A program made the position numbers and the translations under genes. A stretch of 64,000 nt of DNA. Source: Gonocerus acuteangulatus (Eukaryota; Arthropoda; Insecta; Hemiptera; Coreidae). The notes under the pieces were generated by a model. The model was not told the origin of the DNA, did no database searches, and worked only from the letters and a program-made list of their open reading frames with translations. The stretch covers positions 79,919,666-79,983,665 of the forward strand of contig OX328128.1 of NCBI GenBank assembly GCA_946811695.1, written 5' to 3'. This document shows, piece after piece, positions 11,802 to 23,711 of the stretch (positions are counted from its first letter, which is position 1; every line of letters starts with the position of its first letter).

Positions 11802-12278
11802 ATGTCTGACGTGAATATTGAACAAATTCAAAATAACGGTGAGGAAAATAGTATAGAATCACCGGAATACGTATTTTTTACAACACCGGGAGAAATAAAT
11901 ATTATAGTCGAAACACGTGAAAACGAATTGCAGGAGGATGATGCAATAGCATTCAGAGAATCGGCGGGTTCCTTAGGAACGGAAATTCTATCCAATGACG
12001 GGAATCATGCTTCCGAAAGGGATAATGAGATGCATCCTCAAGGCCTAGAACATTGGATGAGGCTATTATTAGAACAAAATAAAAAACTGAAGTTCGATTT
12101 AAGTAAGAGTATTTGCAATATTAAGCATGAAATAAATCAAGAAATAAAGTTCGAATTAAGTAAAAATAATAAAATGTTGGAAAATAAAATTGACGCAAAT
12201 AGGATCGAATTAAGTAAAAATAATAAAATATTAGAAAATAAAATAGATGCAAATAGAATAGAACAAAAGAGACGATAG
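11802..12278 (+). CDS. Gag-like protein of the LTR element (frame 1)
   Basis: A 158-codon open frame starts at a true ATG about 100 bp after the 5' LTR. It is acidic and Gln/Asn/Lys-rich, then predicted coiled coil with a tandem 18-residue repeat (ELSKNNKxLENKIDANRI, twice). Such a head, with a WMRLLLEQNKK stretch before a coiled coil, is typical of the N-terminus of arthropod LTR-element Gag, but no capsid or zinc-knuckle motif is visible. It ends at TAG just where a second frame takes over in the -1 register. Confidence 0.5.
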   Translation: MSDVNIEQIQNNGEENSIESPEYVFFTTPGEINIIVETRENELQEDDAIAFRESAGSLGTEILSNDGNHASERDNEMHPQGLEHWMRLLLEQNKKLKFDLSKSICNIKHEINQEIKFELSKNNKMLENKIDANRIELSKNNKILENKIDANRIEQKRR

Positions 12279-12964
12279 AATTGGAAAAATCGAATAATAA
12301 CCTTTTTAATAAAAATAATAGAAGTTGTAAAGAAATTATTGAGATTAATGAAAATAATAATGAAAATTTAATTAAAAATACCGGAAATGACGATACATTA
12401 ATAAATAATGACAATTTAAATGAAACTATAAAATACAGTTTAAATATTAATGATAGTAGTAATGACCAAATATTGGAAGATGGAATATTGATTGAAGATA
12501 AAAATGACTATAATTGTTTAATAAATGAAGATAATACAATTCAAGAAAAAATATTAACTGAATTAAATAATGATAATGAGGGTACAAATGAAATAATTAA
12601 TAATAAGCTAATAAATGATAATTCCAAAAATAAAATAAGTACAAAATGTATAAACAAAATGATGAAACAAAAGAAAATTGAAAAATTATCTGATAACTAT
12701 AAATTCAAAATAAATGAAAAGAGTTATAATAAAAGAAGTGGAAATATACCAATGAAGAAACTAAATAGAACTATTAATAAAAATAATAATTTAAAGATTT
12801 TGAATGTCAAATTTGGAAATAAAATAAAAATTCTTTATAAATATAAAAGACAACTTGGAATAGAAAAAAATTCAAAGCTAAATCGGCCTCCAAGGAAAAG
12901 AATAAAACACTTTTATAGAAAGAAATTGGACTGCTGCAAAGAAAATATTAACGACCAGGAATAA
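12269..12964 (+). CDS. Asn/Lys/Ile-rich continuation frame of the LTR element
   Basis: An open frame of about 230 codons in the -1 register relative to the upstream Gag-like frame, overlapping its end and without its own well-placed ATG. It is very Asn-rich with long N/D/E/K runs and a basic C-terminus (RPPRKRIKHFYRKK). I infer it was or is read by frameshift from the first frame. The amino-acid bias follows the A-rich DNA, so function is uncertain. Confidence 0.35.
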   Translation, partial: ETIELEKSNNNLFNKNNRSCKEIIEINENNNENLIKNTGNDDTLINNDNLNETIKYSLNINDSSNDQILEDGILIEDKNDYNCLINEDNTIQEKILTELNNDNEGTNEIINNKLINDNSKNKISTKCINKMMKQKKIEKLSDNYKFKINEKSYNKRSGNIPMKKLNRTINKNNNLKILNVKFGNKIKILYKYKRQLGIEKNSKLNRPPRKRIKHFYRKKLDCCKENINDQE

Positions 12965-13389
12965 ATTCATAAAAAAATTTAAAATTAATATCTATTAGTT
13001 TAGTATGTTTTTATAAAGTTTATTAGTTTAGCATTTTTTTTAAAGAAAATAAGATTTATATTAATATAAGATTTAATTGATAATAATAATATTTAAAAAT
13101 TTATCATAAATTTAATAATCATATTAGATTAGGATAAGATAGTTTTGATAATGATAATGTTTAAAAATGAACAATGAAAAATGATAATTTAAATTGAGAA
13201 ATGATAATGAATAAAAATTATGTAACGAAATAAGTTATTGAAAATTTGAATAAAAAACAGGCTTACCAATCTAATTAATATTTCTGTATCCCGAAACTTC
13301 AAATTAAAAAATTCAATTTTAAATTTATTTTTTATACCGGACTAAAAACATTTTTTTTTTAAATTTTTTTTTTTAGACAGGAGTGCAAA

Positions 13390-14161
13390 TGTAATGATAT
13401 ATTACATTCACGAAAATATTTTTAAATTCAAATAACCATCGATATTTTGAAAAGCCCGCGCAAATCACAAACCAGATATACAAATAACATCGTATTATAT
13501 ACGATCAAAATTAATAATGTTTTTGGACAATACTGGTATACAATATATCCATATTAAATGTACATCCAGATAACAATAAATTAATTATTTGGTATTGCAA
13601 AAAACAATTGTTATCTTTATATATAATCCGGCAAACTGCGGAAGTTAATAAGCAAGGGCGCTAAACTTTCCCGCTTGCTCGAATGGCGTCTTTCTAGTCC
13701 CAGCAGCGATAGAGAGAAGGCGTCCGTCGGTTCCCTGCATTCATGGAAGGAGGAGTTGGGTCTGTCCTCATTTAACTACAGCAGCCTTGTATTGAAGAAG
13801 AAGTCTGTTGCTTCTCAGCGTTGGTGGAAGGCAGAGCTCTACTCCAAGGAATACCAAGTGTATTGAGGTTTTGTTGGAAGTGGATTGATTTAGAGGTAAG
13901 AATTGTTTTTTTTGTAGTTGTCGATTATTTTATTATTGTTTGTGTGTGGTTTAATATTGTTTTGTATTTCGGAATTGTCTAAGAATCAATATGATATCGT
14001 TCATTCACTCAGAACTTTAATCCCTGAGGTTAAGTCAAACTCATATAATAAATCTTATTAAAATAATTAAAATATTTTTATTTCTTTTTTAAAAAAATTA
14101 ATCATTACATTTAATGACGCCCAACGTGGCGAATCAAGTTATAACAAATAAAATCATTACA
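13390..14161 (+). repeat. 3' LTR
   Basis: 772 bp, differing from the 5' LTR at 13658, 13730 and 13999 (G here, A at 11197, 11269 and 11538). It is followed directly by ATATTTATAT and a long TA microsatellite. Confidence 0.92.
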
Positions 14162-14162
14162 A

Positions 14163-14231
<69 letters not shown>

Positions 14232-15309
14232 CTGTTCGCTCTCTAGCTCGAAGACGAATGGTCCGATTTTGATGAAATTTGGTACAAAAATCAGTCGTCC
14301 AATATGAAAGGTCAAGTTCGTTAACCAGCAAAATCCGCCCACTGGAAGATGGCGTTTGGGGCGAAATTCGCGCAGAAAAAATCGTAACGCTTACGTTTTT
14401 GAGTTCATAAGCTTGTAAGTACTCTTTTTATAGGCTTCTTGGGCTAGGAAAACGAATGAAACCATTTTCTAGGCGATAGCTTTAACCGTTTTCGAGAAAA
14501 TTGGAAAAATAGTTTTTGAATACCGTTTTTGGTTTGGGTACTTAGAATCATGGGATTCAGTTGAAACATTTTCTGCATGTTCTACTTTCATTAAAACTAA
14601 TATGTTGAAATTTTGGTTACGTTTGGAGTTAAGGAAGGGTTAGAATAAAATATTTTATTAACAGACATAAAAAGTTTTGGTAACTTTGTATATTTTCCTT
14701 AATATCTCGAAAAAGGCTAAGAATTTGGTAAACGAAAGAATACCATTAGAAAGATTACTAAATGCTCTACAAAAAAGGTTCTGATGAAAGTTTTGATTAG
14801 GCGATGTCAATCGGAGAAATAAGTGCTTAAAACATTAAAGTAATTGATTTTGCTTATTCGAACTGTTCTTTTTGTCTGTTTTTATTCCTTGTTATTTTTT
14901 AATTGCTTATAGTTGGATAATGTATTTTACAATAAAACAGATTAGGCAAAATAAGAAAAACAATTCATTGTTAGAAATATAGCTTGCCAAGAGAAAAAGA
15001 TTCGTTGACGTCTTTTGAATATTTTCAATTGCCTTTATGCTGTTGGTTTTTTTATTTTATTTTTTAATTGATTTTATCTGTAGAATTATTACTATAGTAA
15101 AAGAACACAGGAATGTGTGAAAATATTTGATATTTTCCAATTCATTGAAACGTATGAAATGAAGTATCGGTAGAAGAGGATTCTAGGGTCTTGCGGACCT
15201 GACCCCAGGTATAGCCAGCCATAAAACCCTTTGAACAAAGGCCGAGGAAAATATTATCTGTTTCTATTCTATGCTTTTCAAATGAGAATAGGGATATGAA
15301 CAGGAACCG

Positions 15310-15480
15310 GGGTCTCCCGTGGTCTAATGGCTAGCGCCTTGGATTCATAAGCGGGAGATGGTGGGTTCGATTCCCAACCTCCGGCAGGAATTTTATCATC
15401 CCACGGCTCGCTGGTGAAATTCCTCGCTACACCCTGGATGTCGGCGCTAATGACCTAGATGTAGATGTGCCGTAAAAAAA

Positions 15481-15522
<42 letters not shown>
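15310..15522 (+). mobile_element. tRNA-derived SINE, family 1, with poly(A) tail
   Basis: The head has A box TGGTCTAATGGCTAGCGCC and B box GGTTCGATTCC (15364-15374), a tRNA-unrelated body (ATCCCACGGCT, GATGTCGGCGCTAATGACCT), and an A-rich tail of about 50 nt. A second copy lies at 49992-50159. The tRNA part lacks a convincing cloverleaf end. Confidence 0.85.
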
Positions 15523-15524
<2 letters not shown>

Positions 15525-15596
15525 GGAACCGCGCTAAGATGACGCAGTTCCTGCGAGTCGGACTTTTTTTTTTTAAGTGAAATTATTTTCTTTTTA

Positions 15597-16400
15597 GCAC
15601 TTTCCTCCGAAGGAAAGTAGCTATTGAGGTTGGACTCATGACGGAATTTTTGAAAAATTTCTTCAAATCTTTATCGATCCTACCTAGTAGACACCGAAAA
15701 TGACCCCTACTATGTCAGCCGTAATATTTGTTATATTTCAACAAAACTTGGTATTCGTAGTGGTAATATAGAGAGAAAAGTGAGATATAAAAATGAACTA
15801 AATCGGTTCATTAGAAGGGGGGGGGGGTTTACTCCGGACCCACAATACCAATTCGCCACTACCAGCCGTGATTTTTGGTATATTTCGATGAAACTCGATA
15901 TTCGTAGTGGTAATCCACAGGTAAATAACTGTTGTAAAAATAAACTAAATCGGTTCATTAGGAGGGGGGGTTTACTCCGGACCCACAATACCAATTCGCC
16001 ACTACCAGCCGTGATTTTTGGTATATTTCGTCGAAACTCGGTATTCGTAGTGGTAATCTACAGGTAAATATGTGTTGTAAAAATAAACTAAATCGGTTCA
16101 TTAGAAGGGGGGGTTTACTCTTGACCCAAATTCTTAATATACTCATACCGGTCGTAATTTCTGCTGTATTGTAACGAAACGCGGTATATGTCGTGGGTAA
16201 CTCATGAGAAAGAAGTGTTGTAAAAATAAGCTGAATCGGTCAATCGGAAAGCGGGGGTTTAATTTGTAATATATTTCAATAGAAAAGCCCGTCAGACGTA
16301 GGTTCACAAAGCCGCCGCAAGGAGCGCTTTCTACAACTAGAGTGACTGTGTCCTGTTCCTGCGTTAGATCAAAATACGATAATATGAGGTTTTTTGTATT
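15597..16400 (+). repeat. G-run dispersed repeat with internal ~143-bp tandem units, copy A
   Basis: Starts TAGCACTTTCCTCCGAAGGA and contains three tandem units built around GGTTCATTAGRAGGGGGG(G)TTTACTC, spaced about 143 bp. It ends with AGAAAAGCCCGTCAGACGTA ... CTGCGTTAGATCAAAATA. The same start, units and end occur at 62968-64000. It appears inserted within an older repeat, whose unbroken form is seen inverted at 17140-17264. Class unknown; the open frames inside follow the repeat and are not genes. Confidence 0.8.
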
Positions 16401-16604
16401 TATTACGTAGTGTAATAGGTACCATGTGTAAACATAACTCTGGAAGCAAATTATTAATTGATCAGTTACTCATTACAAATTTAAAACAGAACTATTCATG
16501 TTTTTATTTTATTTATGTAGGATATTTTAAGCAAATTGTTCTGGAAAGCAATCTACACTACCCAAATTCTGAGGAAAGTGCTTAGTTATGCAGCTCCTGC
16601 GTGA

Positions 16605-17360
16605 CGGACTTTTAATGGACATGAAAGGGTCTCACCGTGTTTCCATATGAAATCTGCACTAGCGTCTTTCTTGATTTTGATGTCGTTATTTTATTTCTAG
16701 TTCCTAAACAATTTCAGGCGTGGACGTGATTCTCTTTTGAATGGCGTTCGACAGGTGTTTTTTACCGTTGAAAAGTTTTCAAATTTGTCTTGATACACTC
16801 AAAGCATTGAATAATAACATTTTTGGGGAAACAATTTCAGCCAGGGAAAATGACCTTACGTCAACCGGTTTAGCCACCAACGTTTAAATCATTTAAATTA
16901 TTGTGGGGTATGGTGCATATTTAAATGTGAGAGATAATTTCTCAAAATGATTTTTGACCTATGATGTGAAAGGTCCTAGTTCCCATAAACAAAGAAAAGG
17001 ATAATAATGTAAAAAGAGACTTTTCATACACCCGAATATCTTTTCAGTTTAAAGGATATATTATCCAGGAAATAAAATTTGGTACCTTAATATTACCCTT
17101 TCACAACTTAAGGACATACCAAGAAAAATTATTTCTAGGAACTAGAAATAAAATAACGACATCAAAATCAAGAAAGACGCTAGTGCAGATTTCATATGGA
17201 AACACGGTGAGACCCTTTCATGTCCATTAAAAAGAAAATAATTTCACTTAAAAAAAAAAAAGCCTTAACTATAAGCTTAAAATTATTTGTAACTTTACAC
17301 AGATTACCATGCTATTTATAAACTTACAATTTTTACATATATTTAAACAATTAATAAAAC
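16605..17360. repeat. Rearranged dispersed repeat with inverted internal segments
   Basis: 16616-16716 (AATGGACATGAAAGGGTCTC ... TATTTCTAGTTCC) is inverted at about 17140-17232. The segment TTTTAAGTGAAATTATTTTC before the insertion at 15597 is inverted at about 17232-17255. Further segments match 10339-10770 in reverse. Confidence 0.7.
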
Positions 17361-17692
17361 TGTATAAAATGTACATCATATGTTAAAGAGGATAGTTACA
17401 TTAATTATGGAATTAGTAACCTCTAAAATATTGAAAAATGGTTACAGAATTCAAACTTTCTAAAAATATTACTATATTCACTAAATATTTATTGTCAAAG
17501 TACATAAATAAATAAAGCCTTTATTGCATGAAGAGGAACAATACAAAAAAAATATTTCAAAGGATAACCAAAATCAAAGTAATAGAAATTTAAATTCTTT
17601 TCCTCTTAAATTCCTATTTACAAGTACATGTTTCTCATGCAGGCCTCCCCTTGATGGGGGTAAAGGTTTAACTTCCCTGGAGACCAACCCAA

Positions 17693-17910
17693 CTAGGAAG
17701 TGGAGTTCACTATTTCTTCCAACAATGCTTTCCATTTGTCTTTATCTCTTGCAACTTTCATCCAATTTGGACCAGCTACGGACTTGAGGAAATCACTCCA
17801 ACGCCTACATGATCTTCCTCGTCTCCTCCTTAAGTTAAGCGGAATCCATTCCGTAGCCTTCAGGGTCCACCTGCTATCCTGCAATCTGACCAGCCCATTT
17901 CCATTTAATT
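17693..17910 (-). pseudogene. LINE ORF2 C-terminal fragment
   Basis: The minus strand reads KWKWAGQIA..., then ATEWIPLNLRRRRGRSCRRW, SDFLKSVAGPNWMKVARDKD and KWKALLEE. This is the W-G-H-x(n)-RRxGRPxxRWxD...W..xAxDRxxW pattern seen at the end of many non-LTR retrotransposon ORFs. Untranslated 3' sequence may continue toward 17520. No domain with catalytic residues remains. Confidence 0.65.
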
Positions 17911-18330
17911 TTCTTTATATGCAGGCCTATATAATAATGTACTTTACGTCAAAGTACATAATGTTAATTAATGTGTACATATTTCAATATTTATGCCTGC
18001 ATATATGTAAATAATGGATTATTGATGTGTAAATGCTACAACTAAGGAATCCAACAGAGTAAGTAGGTAGGAGAGACTGATAAAATTACGTTGCCATACA
18101 AAAACGGCAACAATTAAGAATGGAAGGAAGTCCCGGGATTACGTTAGACTCTGGTAAAACTAAAATTTTGTGACTTGGTTTTAAAATTCATGACTTTTTC
18201 ATGATTTTTATGCCCGATTTTCAATTTAGTGCAATAGACACCCTGTAATAGCAAATGCATTTTAGTTACAGATTTTTTATTTGTATTTAATGTTATTCTT
18301 AGATTATTGAGTTTGCTTTGCCTTTTCTAG

Positions 18331-18501
18331 GAGCACTTTAACAAGGGGCCACTGCCAATGCACCTATCAGCTATCTCGGAGGCGTTCTTAGTCGTTTTTA
18401 GTAGTGGACAACTGGAAAATCTATTCGACACTACATCCCGTCCTGCTAGCAAAAAGAAGCAGATTACAAGGAAAATGTTACATTATGATTATCATTTTTA
18501 G
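18331..18501 (+). CDS. Orphan terminal-exon-like segment, unrecognised
   Basis: After a good acceptor (TTTGCCTTTTCTAG) 56 codons stay open to TAG: EHFNKGPLPMHLSAISEAFL, then VVFSSGQLENLFD and a basic KKKQITRKM tail. The composition looks like real helical protein, and there is no repeat match within the window. I do not recognise the family. Upstream exons are not visible between 9881 and 18330, which is full of transposons. It could be the last exon of a gene with very distant exons, an alternative end spliced from the RNF13-like gene (GTGAGT at about 9894), a retro-fragment, or chance. Confidence 0.35.
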   Translation, partial: EHFNKGPLPMHLSAISEAFLVVFSSGQLENLFDTTSRPASKKKQITRKMLHYDYHF

Positions 18502-19440
18502 ATGAACGTATTATTTATTCAGAAATATTTTTCAGTAAAAGGTACAAAGATCTTACGTTATATGAATGTGTGTGTATGCACACATATGTACATTTGTGTT
18601 GTGAATTGGTTGTTTTGACATGCCTGTCATTAAGATAAGCTTATCAGGCCCTTTGTCAATGGCAATAGTTATACTGGAGGTAAAGAGTTTTTCATTAAAC
18701 TAAAGACTCAATATGGCTTCTTACAACTAACCCTATTATTTTTTATGGCTTAAATACTGTCAAGTTTACATCTAATTAGTTGTATGGTATTCCAGCAACA
18801 TTTAATCTTCTAGAAATGGTGAAAAGAATGATTGTGTTAGTACGTAATGCCACTTGTAGTTTCGGGAAATCTCGGCAATAATCCCCTCATCATTGAGGGA
18901 TTGTGCTTATCATGGGGGGAAGGGGGGGGGGGTTCTACTTAAAACAGTTTTATATGAGCATTCCTAATTTTTAAATTTGTGTTGATTTACAAGATACTTC
19001 TAGTTTCATATTTTCTTTATTAAAGTAGAATAAGTGTTAAATTTTTGGAACTTCAGGAATCTTTTTTTGGCGATTTTTGTTGTTCATTTTGTGATAGAGT
19101 TGTTTTAATTTTGGTTTATATTTGTTTTATATAATGTTTCCTGAACTTAATAGTGACTATATTTTTTTACAGTATGTTTATAGATTTTTTATCATATCAT
19201 AAGTAAGTAGTTACCATGTACATGAGTGAATCGAGTTGTATATAAAAATATTGCAAGACATTTTTAAAAAATAACATTTTCTACTTTATAATCTCAATAT
19301 GAATATTGTTAATATTTTATTAATGTATCGTATTCTATCTTTGTGTCAACATATTTAACCAAATTCATAGAAAAGCTTTTTGGTACTGGTGTTATAAAAT
19401 ATCAGTCCTTTGTGGGAGAAAGAGTTGAACAAGGAGATGG
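18502..19440. other. No gene seen
   Basis: AT-rich sequence with a G-run (about 18914-18931). If the exon-like segment at 18331 is real, this would be its 3' UTR; no coding signal is visible. Confidence 0.4.
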
Positions 19441-19986
19441 TACTGGGTGTACCGAATTTAAATGGCAAAACTTCAGCAGCGTGTAGGGGACCAAAAAACT
19501 TTAGCGTGTAAGGGACAAAATGTCATTTAGAGGTTTGCTCGTTTTTGTTTCGTTTTGGAGAAAATCGCAAAACAAGAAACAAAACATGTTTTAATTTTTG
19601 TACTTATTTATTTAAATTTTAGTTGAAATAATTAGTCATTGAGAATTGTTTCAAGAAACCAATTACTAAAATTCAATCTCTTGAATCTGGAATAGTTTCC
19701 GTGTACGGTTTCTAAAGGATTATCGTTACAGAAACCGTACTCGAAAACTATATCAGTCTCAAAATTTTGAATTTTGGTAATTGGCTCCTTGAAACAGTTC
19801 GCAATGACAATTTATTTCAATTAAAAATGTATATTAGTAAGAACAAAAATAAAAACTTGATTTGTTTTGCAATTTTTCCAAAACTAAACAAAAACGAGCA
19901 AATCTCTAAATGACTTTTTGTCTTAGCTTTTCGATACCCTATATGCTCCTGAAGTTTTGCAATTTAAATTCAGGACACCCTGTATA
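19441..19986. mobile_element. Foldback/MITE with CAGGGTGT-type ends
   Basis: The two halves are inverted copies. The left end (CTGGGTGTACCGAATTTAAA, GGCAAAACTTCAG, GTCATTTAGAGGTTTGCTCG) matches the reverse complement of the right end (ACAGGGTGTCCTGAATTTAA and so on), arms about 270 bp with modest divergence and no coding interior. Confidence 0.75.
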
Positions 19987-20735
19987 ATAAAAACAAAAAA
20001 AAAAAGTGATAAAGGAAAATAAAGAAAAGTCTTCTTCCTATTTATGTAACTGTGATAAATGTGGGCTATTTCTATACATCAGAATTACATTTGTATATTT
20101 TATTTATTATAATTCAATTAATGAACTAACCTTAGATGTTAAATTATCATTTTAGGAATATAATAAAGAGTTAGTTTCCTGTATGAGGCTTATTTGACGA
20201 CAAATAACCATGCTTCATTCGAGTTCAATAAGTGAAAACTTCTATGAACTCTGGACTCAGTCCGACAATTTTATGGTGTAAACTTTTTATTGGTGTGGAA
20301 AATTGTAAATAAAGATAATTTTTTTCTTATTTATTACTATTCCTAATAAAGAAAAGATCTCATCGACTATGTTTATTGACCTCTAGAGTACAGATGACTA
20401 CTCCTAAAGTTGGAGAGAGCCATGCCCTGGTGCTGTCGACTTGTCCAGCAGTTCTCGCAGCATTACGAGTTATAGTCTTGAATGTGCGTGAATTGAATTC
20501 AAGTTCTGTTCTTAGTTCTGTATAGGAGAATTTAGAGGAACCAATAGCAAGAATAGCCCTATTTTATCGCAAGAATTCATTTAGCTGTCCTTTTAGCACT
20601 TTCCGAGGGAATGTAGGCATTAACCCTTTCCGTACCGTGGACCGCTCCAGCAGTCGAGAGCGGTCAGGACTAGACATGCAATGGTACTAGACATAAAAAT
20701 GGTAAAAATTATAAGCAAAATGGGGAGTTTTAAGC

Positions 20736-20860
20736 CTTTTTAGCACTTTCCTCCGAAGGAAAGTAGCTATTGAGGTTGCACTCATGACGGAATTTTTGAA
20801 AAATTTCTTCAAATCTCCATTGATCCTACCTAGTAGACACCGAAAATGACCCCCGTTAAA

Positions 20861-20900
<40 letters not shown>

Positions 20901-21050
20901 ATATGTGTGTGTGTGTGTGTGTCTGTTAACACAATAGCGGCCAGAGTTTTTGTTTTTTCTTCACGAAACGTGGTATAGAGCGTTCAATTAGCAAACGATT
21001 GAACGAGTTCGTTAACCACCAAAATCAGGACCCACCTACCGTGGACTTGT
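20736..21050 (+). repeat. G-run dispersed repeat family, 5' part only (copy B)
   Basis: Shares TAGCACTTTCCTCCGAAGGA, the GACCCCCGTTAAAAT stretch followed by a (TA)n(TG)n microsatellite, and CTGTTAACACAATAGCGGCC with the copy at 62968. The tandem units are absent. Confidence 0.75.
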
Positions 21051-22429
21051 ACATCAGTCGAGAGCTTGGCGTATCTCTTGCATTCTTTCTCGACTTTATC
21101 TGGTGTTACCGTATTGTTTTTTAGTCGAATTAAAACTCGTTGCCTTCTCCGCCCAGTCCCCGTTCAATCCACGTCAAATTACCGTTTGTTTTTATACTTC
21201 TGTACATTCCTAACAGCATTTATTTGCAAAATCAGTTAACTTTTAGTCCTGAAGTTAAGATCTTATATTTGTGTTTTGTTAAATTTAGAAAAACTGTTTT
21301 TTTTTTTTTTATTGCGTGTCCTCCATTTTTAAAAAAATATTACATATTTAATTAAAATGTTTAATATATTATATATTTAATTAAATTAACTGTAAATATT
21401 CATAATTAGGCTTTTGTTTTTGTAATTAAATTTTATACAAACAAAAAAAAAACATTTAACTCCGCCAGTGTACAAAGTCACGGATCAAAAGTGAAGATGG
21501 AAAATTTATTTGCCGTAGTTATTGAGTATTTAATTCCCTTGCTTAGTTTTTTTTTTTTTTTTATGGCGCATCGACATAATTCTTGGCTATTAGCGCCTCT
21601 CTTGCTTATTATTCATAAAAGAAAGGGCAAATGGTAACCGAAAAGAAAACCTTCTTTTTTTTACTCGTATATAATATAGCTTTTTTATTACTTATTTTTA
21701 AAGAAAGTTATTCAACTTAAAATAATTATTGAAACGCCAAACTAATTGAACATAAATAAAAATTAATAATCATTGTAACAAAAATAAAAATTATAAAAGA
21801 CGAGTTTTACTACGGCGAGGAGATCGCTGAAAGTCGAGGCGCTGTGACCGAGAGTGGGGGGAAAAGTATCCCGTACAGGGGGACCAACGCCGGGTTCTAG
21901 TATCCCGTACAGCAGAACACACTCCTTGCGTACAGAAAGAGTTAAGGTTGCACTCATGACAGAATTTTTGAAAAATTACTTCAAATATTCTTCTGTAGCG
22001 GCACAAGTTACAGTTATAGCTTGATTGCTAAGAGGCTTGACTTGAAAAGCTGTACATAACACATTATTATTAGAAGCATAAAAAAAAGAGTGCGGTGTAG
22101 GCTTTTTGAGTTTGTTTCTCTACCTTAAAGTAAAATATAAAAAAAAAAATTAAGAGAGTGGTGACCAGCTGAGAAGTGCACATCACAATATTTTTCAAAC
22201 AATTCGCAAGTGAATGTTCTAGACAATTCGAATGTGAATATTCAGACAATATGTAACCACAATATTTCTTGATTATTTCTATGAATCTGGAATTTTCGAT
22301 GCTTGTATATTGAAACATATTCTTCCATGAACCATTGTAAATATTTGTTTTATTTATGAGCACACATATTTTTTGTGCTGTGGCCTTCTGGTAAATGAAA
22401 TAATCACATTTCTAAAGGAACCCCAACAT

Positions 22430-22480
22430 ATTGATCCTATCTAGTAGAAACTGAAAATGACCCACATAAAACTTTCTTTC

Positions 22481-22567
<87 letters not shown>

Positions 22568-22900
22568 ATAGTATTTCTAAAGTGACAACTAAAAAATCTG
22601 TGTTTTTCAGTTATGACTATGAAAGACATGGTAAATATCTCTTTTTCAGCCATCAAAACTGTATTATTTGTGTACTTATTTGCTCATACCGATCGTTCTT
22701 TCTCTTGTATTGTAACAATATTAGACATTCTTCCTGGGTACCTAAAGAGAAAGATGTGTTTAAAAAATAAACTAAATTGTTTCATTAGAAGTTGGGGTTT
22801 AATCTGGATTATGTTGGAATTGAATTAAGCGGCTTGGGAATCGGTTGTTGCTTCTACCACTAGGAGCTCTGAATATGGGCACCAGATCCAGCTTATTAGC
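22430..22900 (+). repeat. Fragments of the G-run repeat family around a (CT)n(TA)n microsatellite
   Basis: GATCCTATCTAGTAGAAACT precedes a (CT)n(TA)n run (about 22463-22565). AAATAAACTAAATTGTTTCA and the ACTAGGAGC stretch at the end match the copy near 61.8-61.95 kb. Confidence 0.6.
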
Positions 22901-23617
22901 AAATTATTCAGGAATACAGTGTAAACTATCTATCGTCTGATGATTGTGCTTAGTTATGCAAACAGTGCCACGATGTAACAAACTATTAAATTAAAAATAA
23001 TGTATGGATCAATACAGTAAGGAAACTCACGTACAGTTTTAAAAAATATGAATATTGTAAATATTTTATACTCTGCTACTGCCACACCACAGCCCAGATC
23101 AAAAAGGAGGATGGGAAAATAAATGTACGACTCGCAGAAAAGCATGCTACATTTGGGGCAAGTATCGCATTGCATTTTTTTGCGGAGCAGGTATATGTAC
23201 AGATAGGCTGAGTAGCTGGAAGCTAAAGTGACAAAAGTGAAACCCTATGCCTCCTATCGGCTTTGAAGGACACTGCAGCATCTATAAACAACCTACGGAT
23301 GGCAATAGTAGAAGAACTGATATAATAGCTCGTAGCAGCCAAACGCAAAAGTGATATATTAATCCATAGCATTCCCGGCACTGCAACCAACGGACTGATC
23401 AGTCCGTAGCACTGTAAGGGTTAAGGAAAAAAATTTTAGTTAAGAGTAAAGCCACTCGTTTGTTGGTTATTTCAATCTTATATCCTTGAAATTCTTCAAA
23501 GTGTTATGAAAACAAATTTTACTTTCATGACTGGCAACTCATGTGCTTGATGATGTTCCTGGCAAAGCTGTCCACAAATAACAAGGGCTTAAAATAAATA
23601 TTTTAATATTCAGCCTT

Positions 23618-23623
23618 TTTATT
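23618..23623 (-). promoter_or_regulatory. Candidate polyadenylation signal of the rhomboid gene
   Basis: On the minus strand AATAAA lies about 89 nt after the stop codon, the first such hexamer past the coding end. Confidence 0.5.
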
Positions 23624-23711
23624 CGTATAAAACATTAAAAAATAAATTAGGTTTTTTTTTATATATACACGTCTAATGAACAGTCTAAAACATTAGGACA
23701 ATTTACATTAA

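Larger units (their letters stand above)
10929..14161 (+). mobile_element. Non-autonomous LTR retrotransposon, complete and young
   Basis: Two 772-bp LTRs (10929-11700, 13390-14161) flank a 1689-bp interior. The LTRs start TGTAATGA and end TCATTACA. It sits in a TA microsatellite, with ATAT on both sides as a possible 4-bp target duplication. Five bases after the 5' LTR is a primer-binding-site-like TGGCGCCCAACGT (11706-11718). The interior has a gag-like open frame and an Asn-rich frame but no protease, reverse transcriptase, RNase H or integrase, so it needs a helper. The LTRs differ at three positions only. Confidence 0.9.

Noticed and set aside
15310..15384. tRNA gene
   Set aside because: A and B boxes are present, but the acceptor stem does not close and the sequence runs into a poly(A)-tailed body shared with 49992; it is a SINE head.
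15731..16146. Small Pro-containing proteins with LLMNRFSLFLQ repeats, both strands (also at 63.4-63.8 kb)
   Set aside because: They are translations of the tandem G-run repeat.
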